A stretch of 64,000 nt of DNA from Larimichthys crocea. Lineage: Eukaryota > Chordata > Actinopteri > Sciaenidae. The position numbers and the translations under genes are program-made. How positions within the stretch are numbered: the first letter of the stretch is position 1; each line of letters starts with the position of its first letter. The DNA lies in the NCBI RefSeq assembly GCF_000972845.2, contig NC_040018.1:14481157-14545156 (forward strand), in the 5' to 3' direction. The notes beneath the pieces were generated by a model that saw only the letters and a list, made by a program, of their open reading frames with translations, was not told the DNA's origin and made no database searches. Below, one piece after another: positions 26,261 to 37,953 of the stretch.

Positions 26261-26834
26261 ACTGACCACCGTAATAGATAAGCACACCCTGCAGCTCTGC
26301 ATAATGACCGGCTACATCCACTAAACTGTACTGCACCACATCTTCCCGTCTACCCCTCTCTGCTCGCAGCTCTTGTCAAATATATGGCAGATACATACAT
26401 TCTGGGGTTGTGCAGACAAGTGAATGTGCATGCAATTGTTTACCATGAGTTAATATTGTATTCAGCTCTTGGTGTGAAACCTTGCAGAATACTGTGTGTG
26501 TGTGTGTGTATGTGTGTGAATGACAGAGCGGAGAGGAAGCATCATTGGCAGCACCTGTGACCCACACTGCAGTGGAAACTGAGTGCACACCTGAACAGCA
26601 CCTGGCCACAATCACAGCCTGGGTCTGAAGAGGGTCTCCCATGAGACAGAGCATTAAGCACATGACACCTGCCCCAGTAAAAACACACTGGGGATGCTGG
26701 TGTGATGTGGGATATGACACTTCATGAAAAGCCTTGAGGAACAAGGGAAAAGACTGCAAGAGATGAATTCTGTTCCTGTGCAAAAGACTGCCCTTTTTTT
26801 TGTTTGTTTGTTTCTTTAAAATGCCCTGTCATTG

Positions 26835-27039
26835 GGGCGGCCGGTAGCATAGTGGGTTAAGCGGCCGCCCCGTGTTTGGAGGCTATAGACCTCGCTGCAG
26901 CTGGCCCCGGTTCGAATCCCGCATCGGACGGTTAATTTACTGCATGTCACACCCCCTCTCTCTGCTTCCTGTCTATCTTCAGCTGTACTATCAATAAAGG
27001 CATGAAAGGCCAAAAAAATAATCTTTCAAAAAGAAAAAA
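26835..27039 (+). mobile_element. tRNA-derived SINE with target-site duplication
   Basis: The A box TAGCATAGTGG (26845-26855) and B box GGTTCGAATCC (26909-26919) show a pol III head. The 3' end carries CAATAAAGGCATGAAAGGCC followed by an A-rich tail. Flanking GCCCTGTCATTG (26823-26834) and GCCCTATCAGTG (27040-27051) match at 10 of 12 positions and are best read as the aged target-site duplication. Confidence 0.85.
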
Positions 27040-27935
27040 GCCCTATCAGTGACAGAACTCCATGATTTAATTCTTCAATTTTAAGGAGAGGAAACAGCAA
27101 CTAACCTCACCATCAACTATCAAACACTCAATGCGAATATGATGCAAATCTTAGGCCCTAGCACAATGGTGCTACTTTCCCTTTACCAACATGTATCATT
27201 ATTATAATTATTAAAATTTTAAACTATCTAGAAGGCACAGACAAATAGACGCTGTGTGATTACCCTGTGACATCCACAATATCAATCCAGGACAATAATG
27301 ATCATCTAAGCAAAACCATCAGATTATAAAAAGATATTGTCTAATCACGCACTGCTGTTTCACATCAAAGGTCAAAGGTCCAAATGTACAACAATAATAA
27401 AGCACTGACATGAAATCATATCATATGAAATCATATGAAAACATTAAACCATCAGGTAAAATACAAAAATGAGATAAAAAGCAACAGACTCCTAAAAGGC
27501 TCTATGCAAGTCATAATAATACTATAGATATTGTGGGTCATACAGTAGCTGTCACTTCATTATTTCTGTCATATGAGACAGATTTCTGATTGTACTAAGC
27601 AACAAACAACAACAGCAACAAACAAATTCACTTAGACAAACATACTATAGTTAAGGATTATTGAATCACTTGGTCAATTAATACATAAATGCACACTGGT
27701 TCTACTTTTTAACTGTGGCCCTTGTGAGACTGAGCTCTGAGGTGCCTTAGATTAGTATAATTAGGATTAGGATACAATACAACACAGAGAGCGTGTCTGT
27801 GATGTATTATGTAACTACAACAGCAGTACTGTGCTGTCTAGACATTGTCTTATCGCCCTTGAATAATTAAATTCAATGCAGCAGAAAACTCACCAAGGCA
27901 ATAACATGTTCTGTTAACTAACAATGAATCATTAA

Positions 27936-28130
27936 AAGTCCAGTGTTTTTTTATATTTAGGGGCCTCTAGCCACAGATTATGGCAGAAACTAAATATAAT
28001 ATGCATAACTATATTTCATTAGTATATAATCACTTGAGAATAAGATGTTTTTTGAGCCATAGTGTTTCCTACATGCCAGGAAGGAAAGGGTGTGCAATCA
28101 GCAACTACACAGCTCGATGCCACCACTACT
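27936..28130. mobile_element. TTAA-flanked MITE, degraded copy
   Basis: It begins AAGTCCAGTGT directly after TTAA (27932-27935) and ends just before TTAA (28131-28134). The inner phrase TTTCATTAGTATATAATCAC and the 3' phrase GCAACTACAC...GATGCCACCACTA align with the element at 52661-53028, so the two are copies of one family. The middle is deleted relative to the other copy and the right inverted repeat is eroded. Confidence 0.65.
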
Positions 28131-28681
28131 TTAAAACATTATAGAACTTTTTTTTTTTTTTTAACCTTATAACAAAAGCCTCATTACCGTTGATGCTACA
28201 CTGACTTGTAATCAAGTGAATAGTGCCTCTGCCATTCCCACTGTGCGACATGTACGCCTGCTCTTGCACCATGTAACTTTGGTCTCTGGGTCGGAAGAAG
28301 TGCGTGATGCTTTACAGCACTGAGAAGATAATAAAGAAAACTTTTCTGGTCTTCCACTTCAACTCATGTGTTTACAGTTTGCTGATGGACAAGTAAAGCA
28401 CCTTGCTGAAAACTGTAGCTGCTGTTAGGTAGTTAGTTAGCTTAGTTGTACTGCCTGTGTCTTAGAGACTCAGAGCAAAGCGAGTGGTAGTTACAGTGGT
28501 AGTACAGGAAGTTTGGACCATTGGTAGGAGAAATTTTTCAGGGGATGACAGAGAAAGCTAAATAGAGAAAAGGAGAGAGTGACTGAGCAACAAGTCTCTA
28601 GGTGAGAGTAAATCTGAGACTTTTAGTCGTTGGCGAGAGTTTTGTGAAATAAAAAGCTGAAAGACTGATGCAGAGCTGGAC

Positions 28682-28724
<43 letters not shown>

Positions 28725-28725
28725 G
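28682..28725. repeat. (TTG)n trinucleotide repeat
   Basis: About 14 TTG units in an intron. The minus strand reads as (CAA)n and produces a fortuitous poly-glutamine frame. Confidence 0.95.
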
Positions 28726-30584
28726 GACTAGTCCAGCAACAAGAGTTACAAGTGCAACAAGACAGAGCCGGCTGCTATATCTTGTTGCACTGTCTGGTTG
28801 TTTGGCTGTTAGCAAAGTTGTCATGCATTAAACTGCACTGAAACTGGGGGCGCTAGACCGCAAAAAATACCAAATCTTATCTTATAATGTTGCTTTGAAG
28901 TTGATAATAAGGAGATTTTCTCCATAGGTCACATACATTTGCAGCACATAAACAAATTCTGATGCAGTAAAAGGTGACGTACAGCGGTGAGTGAAACTAA
29001 ATGGGACATCAACACAATTGCTCAATCACACCCAGGGACTCACATTACAGACACATGTGTATGTTGGCAAGCTAGGAGCAGGACGCATGTGGCTGTATGC
29101 GTGTGCTGATGACAGTATTAAGCTGATTAGTTTTCATGCAGGGCTAAAGCTGTATGAGTAACGTATGAAGCACACAGGGAAACGTGAGTATGAAAGTACG
29201 ACTCAGCAGTTGTGATATCACGCCCTCAGGCACATGGCAGGAAAGAAGAGCAGTCATCACCACAGCTATGCAGTGGGAGTTAATGTGAAACCCAAAAGGA
29301 AAAATGTCAGCTGTTTGTGTTTATTAAACAACAAAGAAAAAAAAAACAATTTTTGAAAGGTATATTGAGCTTTTCCACACTTCGATTATAGTCCTTGGCT
29401 CTCTAACCAACCTTTTCTAATTAAATTAAATAAATACATAAGTTGGCCAGTGAAAACAGAGAAACACAGTGATGAATGGTTGACTTAAAGCATTAAACTA
29501 TAAGCAGTAATTTTAGCCTAAAAAATAATGAATGAAATAATGTTTGGGAGTGATTTCATAGGTCTTTTGATGTCTCTTTATTTCTACTACTTTTCTCTAA
29601 TCCAATCAAGGCCACAGCTGTGAACAGATACATCAACCTTGTCTTGCTAATTAGCACTGCGACTGCAAAGCATCATCAGAGGTTAACCCTGAGAATCAAA
29701 AGGCTTTCTACACTTAGTGGAAAACAATACCAGTCCATTAAGTAAATAATGACAGAAAAAGCAAACATTAAGCAGTGTACACACCAATCACAATACAGCG
29801 TGAAATAAAAGAGCAGAGTGCAGCTCTTTCAGTTGTAGCTCATCGCCTCTGGTAATTGCCCAGATTGCTTGAAATCAACCTCCCCCACTGGCTTCTCCTC
29901 ATCGAGCTGACACCACAAGGAAAAATCTTAGCAGGTAATTAGATCTAACCATTCCTTGTCAGGGCTATGAACTGTTAGCTATCCCCGTGGCTAAATAATT
30001 AGAACAAGTGAATGAGAAAGAACCCTCCACTACAAGACCTATAGAAGACCTTGCGTCTAGCATTACTACACACTGAGAAGGAAGTGAAGGTTCAGTGAAT
30101 TACACCCATCATTAGCTGCACGGGAACATGAAACATTGGGACATAACAACTGTGTAAATCTATAAAATAAACGTGTAATCCTAGAACAGATTACATTTAG
30201 ATTTGGATCTTAGAGTCTAATTCAGTCATGCTTTGAAGTCATTTGTGAATGCCATGTCATTAGAGACAATAAAATGAGACTTCTAATTGCCAGCTAATCT
30301 GTGATGTACAAGTATTACAGAGAGATACATTAGTGAGATGGTGCTCTGTTACCACAACAGGCAGGCATAGGGGTGCGCAATATGGCCTTAACACAATATC
30401 ACAATATTATGAGGTGTATTTCTCACAATATATGTAGGGTTGTCAAAAGTATCAATACTTTGCCACGTGTTAAAAGTGATACAATCTCCTTTAATTAAAC
30501 ATTTGATAGTATCTAAAGCTCAGAAATGATAAAACAAACATCTAGAATCAGAACGACGCCAGCTATGATCGATTAACTAGTACA

Positions 30585-30680
30585 GAGCTTCTTAACCGGG
30601 GTGCCAGGGCATACAGAGGTGCCATCAGGAATGGCTTTAAAAAAATATATTCTGACTTTGCAGAAAAAAATGCATTCAAA
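30585..30680. mobile_element. hAT-like terminal fragment
   Basis: CAGAGCTTCTTAACCGGGGT resembles the CAGNGGTTCTTAACC terminus of Charlie-type hAT MITEs. Only this end is recognisable. Confidence 0.35.
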
Positions 30681-32850
30681 ATATAATATCCTCCGGCTAA
30701 AGCTCATAATAAAAATGCACATCATTAGTCACTTTATTCAACCCCTTTAGTCGTGTCACGACGTCATGGTCAGTGAATGACTTTCATGACTATGTGATGC
30801 ATATGGAGATATGACAGGTTGAACTCACCTTTCACTAGTCAGATTTTATTTTTTATTAAGGTATTTTATTGATTTGAAACACAACCGACAAGAGCAAGTG
30901 ATGATGAAGTGTAGAAAGTATGTCACTGGAGGCTAGAGACAGAAACAAAGCCTAAGAAGCCACACATATTTGCCGAGACGGGCACTGGATTTGGAACAAC
31001 TCTCTGATCAGTCACCTTTTCCACATTTTCCCACCCAACTGATCGTTAAGCAGACATGCTGTATATATGTGTGACGACCTAAACTAGGGGTGGAAAGTTC
31101 TTTTCTGTCCGTACGGCCACAGGAATCACACAGTGAGTAACTGCAAATGTCTTTGTCCAAACAAGTCTCTTTCAACTCATGTGACGAGCATGGGAGTCGG
31201 CACCCTGTGGAGGACGCTGTCATCGTTAGGCAGTCAGGCATTCACCCAAAACTCCATTCTTCAGCCTCACACCCCCGCACATCCTCCTGTGAGACTGGAA
31301 TAAGACCGTTCACAGGAAACAGGCTGTTTGATTGGTTTATGTTACTTACTATTCATTTGTATGACCAGACTAGTTCAATATTTAATTCACAATGGTGTAA
31401 CCCATCAATTATTCAAATCTAACATAAGCTCCTCTAGCACAGCCATCTAAAACACACTATGACTGTACAACCTCACACACCACACTCACTCCTTCCAATG
31501 AATGAACCGAGAGTTGTCTGTTTGAAAACAAAATATATCATAACAAGAACATGTTTATAGCGCAATGTTTCCTTTAGCTACATACACAATGACATGATTT
31601 ATGTCTCATTGTCCTGCTGTGTGGGAGTGATTCCTGCTTACTATGAGTCATTTTGAACACATTTAAATATACCCACAGTATGAATGTATACAGTATTGTA
31701 CAGTACTACAGTATTAGCACTACAAGACTACACACAGAGTGTTGATATTATCCAGTAATCAGGTATCATCATGTGTTATTCTACTTGTTGAGCAGTGATT
31801 GATAGCTTTATAGGTCTTAGGTTGGTCCAGTGTTTCTAGAGTAGACTAAGTTTCAAGCACATGCAAATCATAATATACAAGACCAGAACACGATATAGTA
31901 AATATTTAGTAATTGTTTGTCTCTAGTTTCTTTGATCTACATTATTACTATTGTTTTGACATTTGGTGGGCACATGTTAGAGGCAGCAGCAGCGTAGCAA
32001 AGGATCAGACTTTTGCAGTAGGATGAACAGTGCATTCGAAATGGAGTGACCTGTTTTTCAAACTGAAACTCAAGAAGTGTCCTTAAGTGTTTTTTCTTCC
32101 TCCAGACTGATGTTCTCAATTGTGTTCAAACTCTAAAAATAAATTAAATTGTGGAGCTATTTGGCCGAGCGGCAGTGGGACTATTCAGTCAGTGGGTTAT
32201 TTGATAAACAGGAGATAAATGACTAAAATGAGGACTGAGACTTTATGTGCTGTTTTTTTCCAGAGGAAATTTCTAATCAGCGTTGCATTTTCTAATACAA
32301 AGCATGGTTTAGATCTGCTCTGCTGATAAACATGATTCATATAAACATGGAAAGCTTGTCATTAGGGTTATAAATTGGGCACTTCCCAGAGTTTCCAGAG
32401 TTTCTGCAGTAAAATCTGTCTTACACGTTTTGCCCTAGGCAGCCCTAATCAGTATCACATTGAATTAATGGTGGAGCATGCCAGTGAGAGAAATGTCTCT
32501 CTCTGTTGTTCAATGATGTCACCCATTTGCCAATTTTGAGCATTTTCTCTGCTTTGAATTTATTTTCTATAAGCAAGGCCCTGAATTGAACATCTATTTA
32601 CTCACTGTTTGTTTCTGTGATCATGGGTTGCTGTAGCATTTGCAGCATGTTCAAGTGAAACAGACAGTCAAGTTGGCTTGATGTGTCACGGCCATAATAG
32701 TAATTTCCAGCATTCAGAGCCATTTACCCACTGGGAGCATCTTTACCAGAAGAGCATCTACAATTAGCATTTATTCTCAGCACTGTGATAATAAAACCTA
32801 CGGTGACAGGAAGAGAATGAAATACCAGGAAGTCCTACCATGAATCCATC

Positions 32851-32878
32851 AATCATCTTATCAGCTGTTAAGATGATT
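32851..32878. promoter_or_regulatory. Perfect palindrome around an E-box
   Basis: The 10-bp arm AATCATCTTA (32851-32860) is mirrored exactly by TAAGATGATT (32869-32878). The 8-nt centre contains CAGCTG (32862-32867), an E-box of the class bound by TCF12 heterodimers, next to a GATA-type core (CTTATC). Binding is inferred, not shown. Confidence 0.5.
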
Positions 32879-33989
32879 GTACGGTTACGCGATACAAGTA
32901 GTCTACCTGCACCCTTACAAGTATTTTATTGACCAACACATGACACACAGCCTCAGGCAAACCATTTGTTTAATTGAAGTGAATTTCTCACACCTGGTGG
33001 AAAAAGTCCTACCTACAATATAACTGTACATTTCAGTGTTGTGTGGTTCATTGATGAGAAATAATCCTTCAGACATGATTTAATGAAGGTGCTGAAAACT
33101 CCACAACGCTATGTAAATCTGTGGAAAAACAGTTAGTAAGATCATATTCATCTTGAGGCTGAGCTAAGCAAAGGCAATTCCAAGTTTACAATCATACTGT
33201 CTGAACCTGACATATCGCTGCTACAGATCGCATCCATATTCTGCAGCTTGTGAGCATAATTGCAGACGCAGTTGAAAAGGGGAGAGATACGCCGTGTGTG
33301 TATGTGTGTGAAACAGTCATGTGATCAATTACAAGAAAGATAACATTTTGTTTCAATTCAGCAGCACCCATTTGCAAACTAATCGCTTTGGTTGGAAACC
33401 AGTCTCCAGGGCCATTACATAATGAGCTGAGATGTAGTTAGCCATAAAACTGTCAAGTGGTTACACATCACGATGATGCCAGGCCAAAGAGCTGGATAAC
33501 ACAAAGCCCTTAATTGTTATAAGAGGAGAACATAGTATAATAATGTAGTGGCAAGAGGTAGTTTTTTGTTTTTATCAAAATACAAACTATGATGTGGTAA
33601 AAAATATATATTAATTTGTGTTTCAGAGAAAGATGAAGCCATAAATAGGCATCAAAGTTAGTGGGAGGCAGACCTTTGGTATATTAATGTCACAAAGGCA
33701 AAAATAAAGTACAGATACAGGACAGCAGTGAGTAGAAACTAGTAACTAGAGAAGTTAAAATAGTTAAAAAATAATTTATGAATGGACAAAATGTAAGTAA
33801 AGTTGACCAAAACCTACAGCACTGAATAGAAGAGACCAAATCTACGTCCTGTGCTCATATCTTATATGAATAAATTATAGTAATAGCACTCACTTTTATA
33901 TGATTAATGGTGTTATGAAATCCAGTTTGAAATCCAATTAAATAAACACACTTGCAACATGATGGGTGGTGTCGATGAAGGGGTACTTG

Positions 33990-34043
33990 AGTTAATCTGG
34001 ACTGTGGGAGGTATTCTAGCCCAAAAAGGTTAAGAGCCACTGA
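33990..34043. mobile_element. hAT-like terminal fragment (right end)
   Basis: AAAAAGGTTAAGAGCCACTG is the inverse of a CAGTGGCTCTTAACC terminus typical of hAT MITEs. The left part of the element is not recognisable nearby. Confidence 0.45.
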
Positions 34044-34508
34044 TCTAAAACACTATAATAAAACTATTGCTCTGAAAATGAAATGTAAAATGCAGAAATA
34101 GAAATCTTTGAATGACCTACAACAAATTGCACATTGTCGATTCTTATGTCAGACAGTCTGTTTAACCCCACACCCAGAAAATCACTACCCTGCTGCCAAT
34201 GATAGTTGCTGGGGGCATTTTTGATGTCTAGGAGACAGCTTCTTATGACGGAAAGCTATACTGATGGTGTGACTTCTAGCCTGGGGGAGGGTCATCACAG
34301 GAGGAGGAAGAGGGAGAGGGGGATCAAGGGAAGAAATGAAGACAGCAGGAGATGAAGAAAATAATAACCCTGTACCCTGGCAAGCCTTTCTGTAGTGCTA
34401 CCTCGAGATGCATGATGTGTGTTAACCTCAATCAGGCTTTTTTTTTTAACAGTCTTTCCACTACCAAAGGGCATGTGAGGGGTGAGTTGAAGAGAATCAC
34501 TTACTTAC

Positions 34509-34611
34509 CCATTATGTTCGAGTTCATAAAAGGTGTTGGGGACAATCCTTCATGGGACACTAATCGACTGTCACTCAAATGATCGCTGTAATGAGGGCTG
34601 TCTGCGAAACC
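34509..34611 (-). CDS. tcf12: tcf12 coding exon 4
   Basis: This 103-nt exon has a CCCCCCAG acceptor and a strong GTAAGT donor, and runs from phase 0 to phase 1. It encodes [20 protein letters not shown] followed by [14 protein letters not shown]. This is almost the same as the human TCF12 segment I remember ([16 protein letters not shown] then [12 protein letters not shown]), and it is one of the parts that separates TCF12 from TCF4 and TCF3. The high conservation of SPHYSDHL and [11 protein letters not shown] suggests a constrained interaction surface, but I know no named domain here. It is isolated between introns of 20.3 kb and 5.9 kb. Confidence 0.95.
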
Positions 34612-35094
34612 CTGGGGGGAGAGATCAGAATATTTAGCACATTATAGGGGAAGTTCACTGATTGAGTGATATAGCATACCACTAATGGTGAGAGGAGAGC
34701 ACAACTGGTCGGTTATGCTAATAAACTGTCCTAATACCAAAAAATAAATAAAGAGAAAGAAAAACAGATCATTATATATACTGCTACTGAATACATTTGC
34801 ATTTATAACCTCATTATTTGCCATGAAAATACAACTATTCAGTGAACTTGTTTGTGTTAACAAAGCAACAATGGTTGTCATGCCTTGTGGATGTGAAACC
34901 TACCTAGAGTTTGATTTGAATCTGAGGGTTGTAAAAGCAATTATGGCTATATCTATTAAAGACTTACGTTTTTAGTGTTATCTTTTAACCAAAAACATAG
35001 GTATAAACAAGCCTAAAAAGCTGCTTTTGCTGTCATGCATTTGTATAATTTATTTCACTGTTTGCTCTTATTATTTTATTATTATTCGGTTAAT

Positions 35095-35195
35095 TGTTTG
35101 ACTTTCCTAGCTGTCTACTTTTATTTTGTAAAGCACTTTGCATGAAATGTGCTATATAAAAAGTTTACGATTGTGATTATTCTGATTATTTATTT
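35095..35195 (+). mobile_element. L2-like LINE 3' tail
   Basis: TTTGTAAAGCACTTTG followed by ATGTGCTATATAAA and a short repeat of TGATTATT is the usual 3' end of L2-type LINEs in fish. No reverse-transcriptase coding remains. Confidence 0.6.
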
Positions 35196-36282
35196 ATTTT
35201 TTTGTATTTTCATGTGTTCATACCCTAAAACAGACTTAAGTATGCCCAAACCATAAAACTATAGTATGAGACCATCTTTGGGTCGACTGATGCAAAACAA
35301 ATAAAAACAACATGCACCACTTTTTTTTCCCGCAAGTCCAGAATGTCATTATCGTTAGAGTTTGACTTAAACACACCACTAAATTTCTCAAATGAACTTT
35401 AATATTTATTTAAGTTATTATCACCAATTAAATTGTTGTAAACATTTGCCAGTTTGTGCTGGATTCTCACAGCTCATAAAAAAACAACTGGTGCTGTAGA
35501 AACCGTTGCTTTATCTTTAATTGTCATACATCTATAGAACATATAAACCCAGCATATATTTGTTTGCTGTTGTTTTTTTTTATTCTACCATCTTATCTAT
35601 ATGATAACAGGTTTATATACCAACCTATAGTTCATCAGTAAGTGTTGTTACATGGAGGGGGGAGAAACAGATTCAATCCCACATCATTCCCAGGTACCTG
35701 CAGCTTAAAAAAATTGCCTTTTTCTCCTGCAGCTTAACAGAGCCTTTTCATGACAGTTATCAGCTTCTGGGGCTTAGGTCTAAATATCGGTCACAGTATG
35801 GTTTTTGAAAACTCGGGGTCCCATGTAATAAAAGATACTCCGTTACAGTGCTAATCCCGAGCCCTGTGAAAATCCTCCTGTGCTCCAGTCAAATACATCC
35901 CCAAACTACATTAACTCCCACCAGAGAGACCGAGCAGCAGTGGGCTTGCATTTCTATAGAGCTATTTTCACCAACTCATACCCTTTGCATTCAACATACA
36001 GTAAAAAAAAAAGTAAATCTTATTATCCATCTTTTTTTGTGAGTGGATGGTGATGGAGTAATTTCAAAGGCAGTGGAGTGCTGTGCTGTGTCGAGGGAAT
36101 CCTCAGAGACTCCCTATTGTGCTGCTGCCAGGCCGCACACACACTGTTAATCACACCATGAACAGACTCAATAACAACTAGCAAACTGACACACGCAGAC
36201 TTACATGTACACAGCTCACGTAAGCAAGCAGGAACACATTTCCTCTCTTCCGCAGCAATACAAAGAAAAAGATTCAAACTAT

Positions 36283-36640
36283 TGTCTTAAAGGAAAAGTT
36301 CAAATATGCTTATTCACTTCCTGGTGAGTGAGATGATAAGAATGATGCCCCTCTCATCTTGGTCCTTTAAATATAAACCTAAAGCCAGCAGCTGATTATC
36401 TTAGCTTAGCATAAAGACTGGAAACTGGGGGAAACAGTTAGCCCGGTTCTGTCCAGATAAAAAATAAACAAACAACTACTAGCACCTCCAAAACTCAATA
36501 TTCAACCTATTGGTATAAATACCAAAGTGTAAAAACAATTTGTCATTTTACGGGGGTTTGACTATTTCCTGACTGGGACTAGAAACTTCCAGGAGTCCCT
36601 GCTTGTTGCCTGGCAACTGTTTTCAGCCAAGAAATATAAA
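36283..36640. repeat. Abundant teleost dispersed repeat (degraded)
   Basis: The stretch begins TTAAAGGAAAAGTTCA and contains CCAGCAGCTGATTATC, TTAGCTTAGCATAAAGACTG, GAAACTGGGGGAAACAG and TTGCCTGGCAAC. I recognise these as ordered parts of a high-copy perciform repeat. The right boundary is unclear, and a further TTAAAGGAC occurs at about 36768. Confidence 0.6.
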
Positions 36641-36942
36641 ACGGTGAACTGTCTTTCTTACACTTAAATTTTTTAATTAAACAAATGAGACATAACATAT
36701 TAATTAGTAGCTCTGGAGCTGGCTGTTTCTTTGTTTTTACTATTAGCCCTGGTTGTAGCCTTATACTTAAAGGACAAACATGAGAGTAGTATTGATCATC
36801 TGATCATCCAACTTGCCGCCAGAGAATTTCCCAATATGCTGAGCTATTCTTTTGAAAAAATATTAGAAAGCACTTGGTGGTAATGAATACTCGACACTTT
36901 GATTGTTATGACTGCCACAATAAATCCAGGCTCAGTATATAT

Positions 36943-36963
36943 GTGTGTGTGTGTGTGTGTGTG
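36943..36963. repeat. (GT)n microsatellite
   Basis: About ten GT units. Confidence 0.9.
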
Positions 36964-37089
36964 CCAAAGCAACCACACTGTGTTCGCTCCTCTGGGACTG
37001 CTAGATCATCAATCACAGATCCCTCATCATTCCCAAACACTGGTGGCCTACATCTATCCAAGACACTAACACACGCTGTCATTGCTGCC

Positions 37090-37470
37090 ACAGGGCTGCG
37101 TTGGCACTATCGGCTGTCAGATCATCGTGGCAGCATGCAGGCTGGAGCTCACGCCTTGTCCCCCAATCACTCGCCACAGTGTTTAAAAGTCATCCCTTTC
37201 GGACTCTGTGCTGCATCCCAGGTGAACAGAGGGCTGCATGTGGCAGCTTGGGAAGTGATGATATGCTCATGATGGATGCGTGTGGGGTCGAGTATCAAGT
37301 CGGGGCAGGGCACTGGGGAAGTGGGGGTTGTCGTGCGGTGGCGGTGGGCACAGCCCTGACTGTCAGACCGCCAGCCTACAGCCACAGCTGCCCAGGATAC
37401 AGCGGCTGGCTGGGAGCCAAGGTCAGCACGGCAGGGCTCGGGACTGTTCACAGTTGACTGATCACACACT
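37090..37470. other. GC-rich intronic block
   Basis: A sharp rise in GC over surrounding AT-rich intron, with overlapping open frames on both strands (118 and 100 codons) that look like by-products of GC content. It may be a regulatory island or part of a decayed insertion; I recognise no protein or repeat. Confidence 0.35.
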
Positions 37471-37935
37471 CGTAGCTCACCGGCTCAAACAAGCTCAGGG
37501 ACAGGACTGAATTCCCTTTGTAACAGACTGAAATGTGAAGCACCAAGGATTTCTTCAGGAAGCCTTGAACAGATATCATTAATAGAGCCTAATTTGGGAC
37601 ATTTTAGATAATATCTCTTGTTTTTTAAATTCTTTGATTCTCATTTAACAAAATAATGGAAGAAAAATATTAATTCTGTAAAAACTAGCAAGTCTGTAAG
37701 ACCACTGCCTTTGAAAATCAAGGAGAAGTAGAGAACAACATGACATGTCTTGACAACACAGCACACATCTTAAAAATCTCAGCGACCCAAACATCTTTGC
37801 AAACACATATATGTTCTGCACCCATAGTAGGGACCTCAGAGTGTTCCCCAAAGTCCAGACTGAACAGCCAAGGTGACTGGACAGTACCATTCTTGTTTGA
37901 AGCCCTGGGTTTTCAGAAATATTTCTGAGATTTTA

Positions 37936-37953
37936 TATATATATATATATATT
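37936..37953. repeat. (AT)n microsatellite
   Basis: Nine AT units. Confidence 0.9.

Larger units (their letters stand above)
14225..34508. other. tcf12 large intron (20.3 kb)
   Basis: Bounded by GTAAGT at 34508 and TTATAG at 14225. It carries most of the repeats listed separately (LTR-like block near 19.0 kb, Tigger MITE, three SINEs, a TTAA MITE, a TTG microsatellite, two hAT-like ends). It also has several long unique stretches rich in TAATTA, ATTA and E-box cores (21690-21990, 29810-30320, 32330-32900) that resemble developmental enhancers. A GC-rich island lies at 25960-26260. No exon was recognised. Confidence 0.6.

Noticed and set aside
28558..28824. Minus-strand open frame with a poly-glutamine run
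   Set aside because: The Gln run is the (TTG)n microsatellite read in reverse. There are no flanking splice sites in a fitting phase and no family match.
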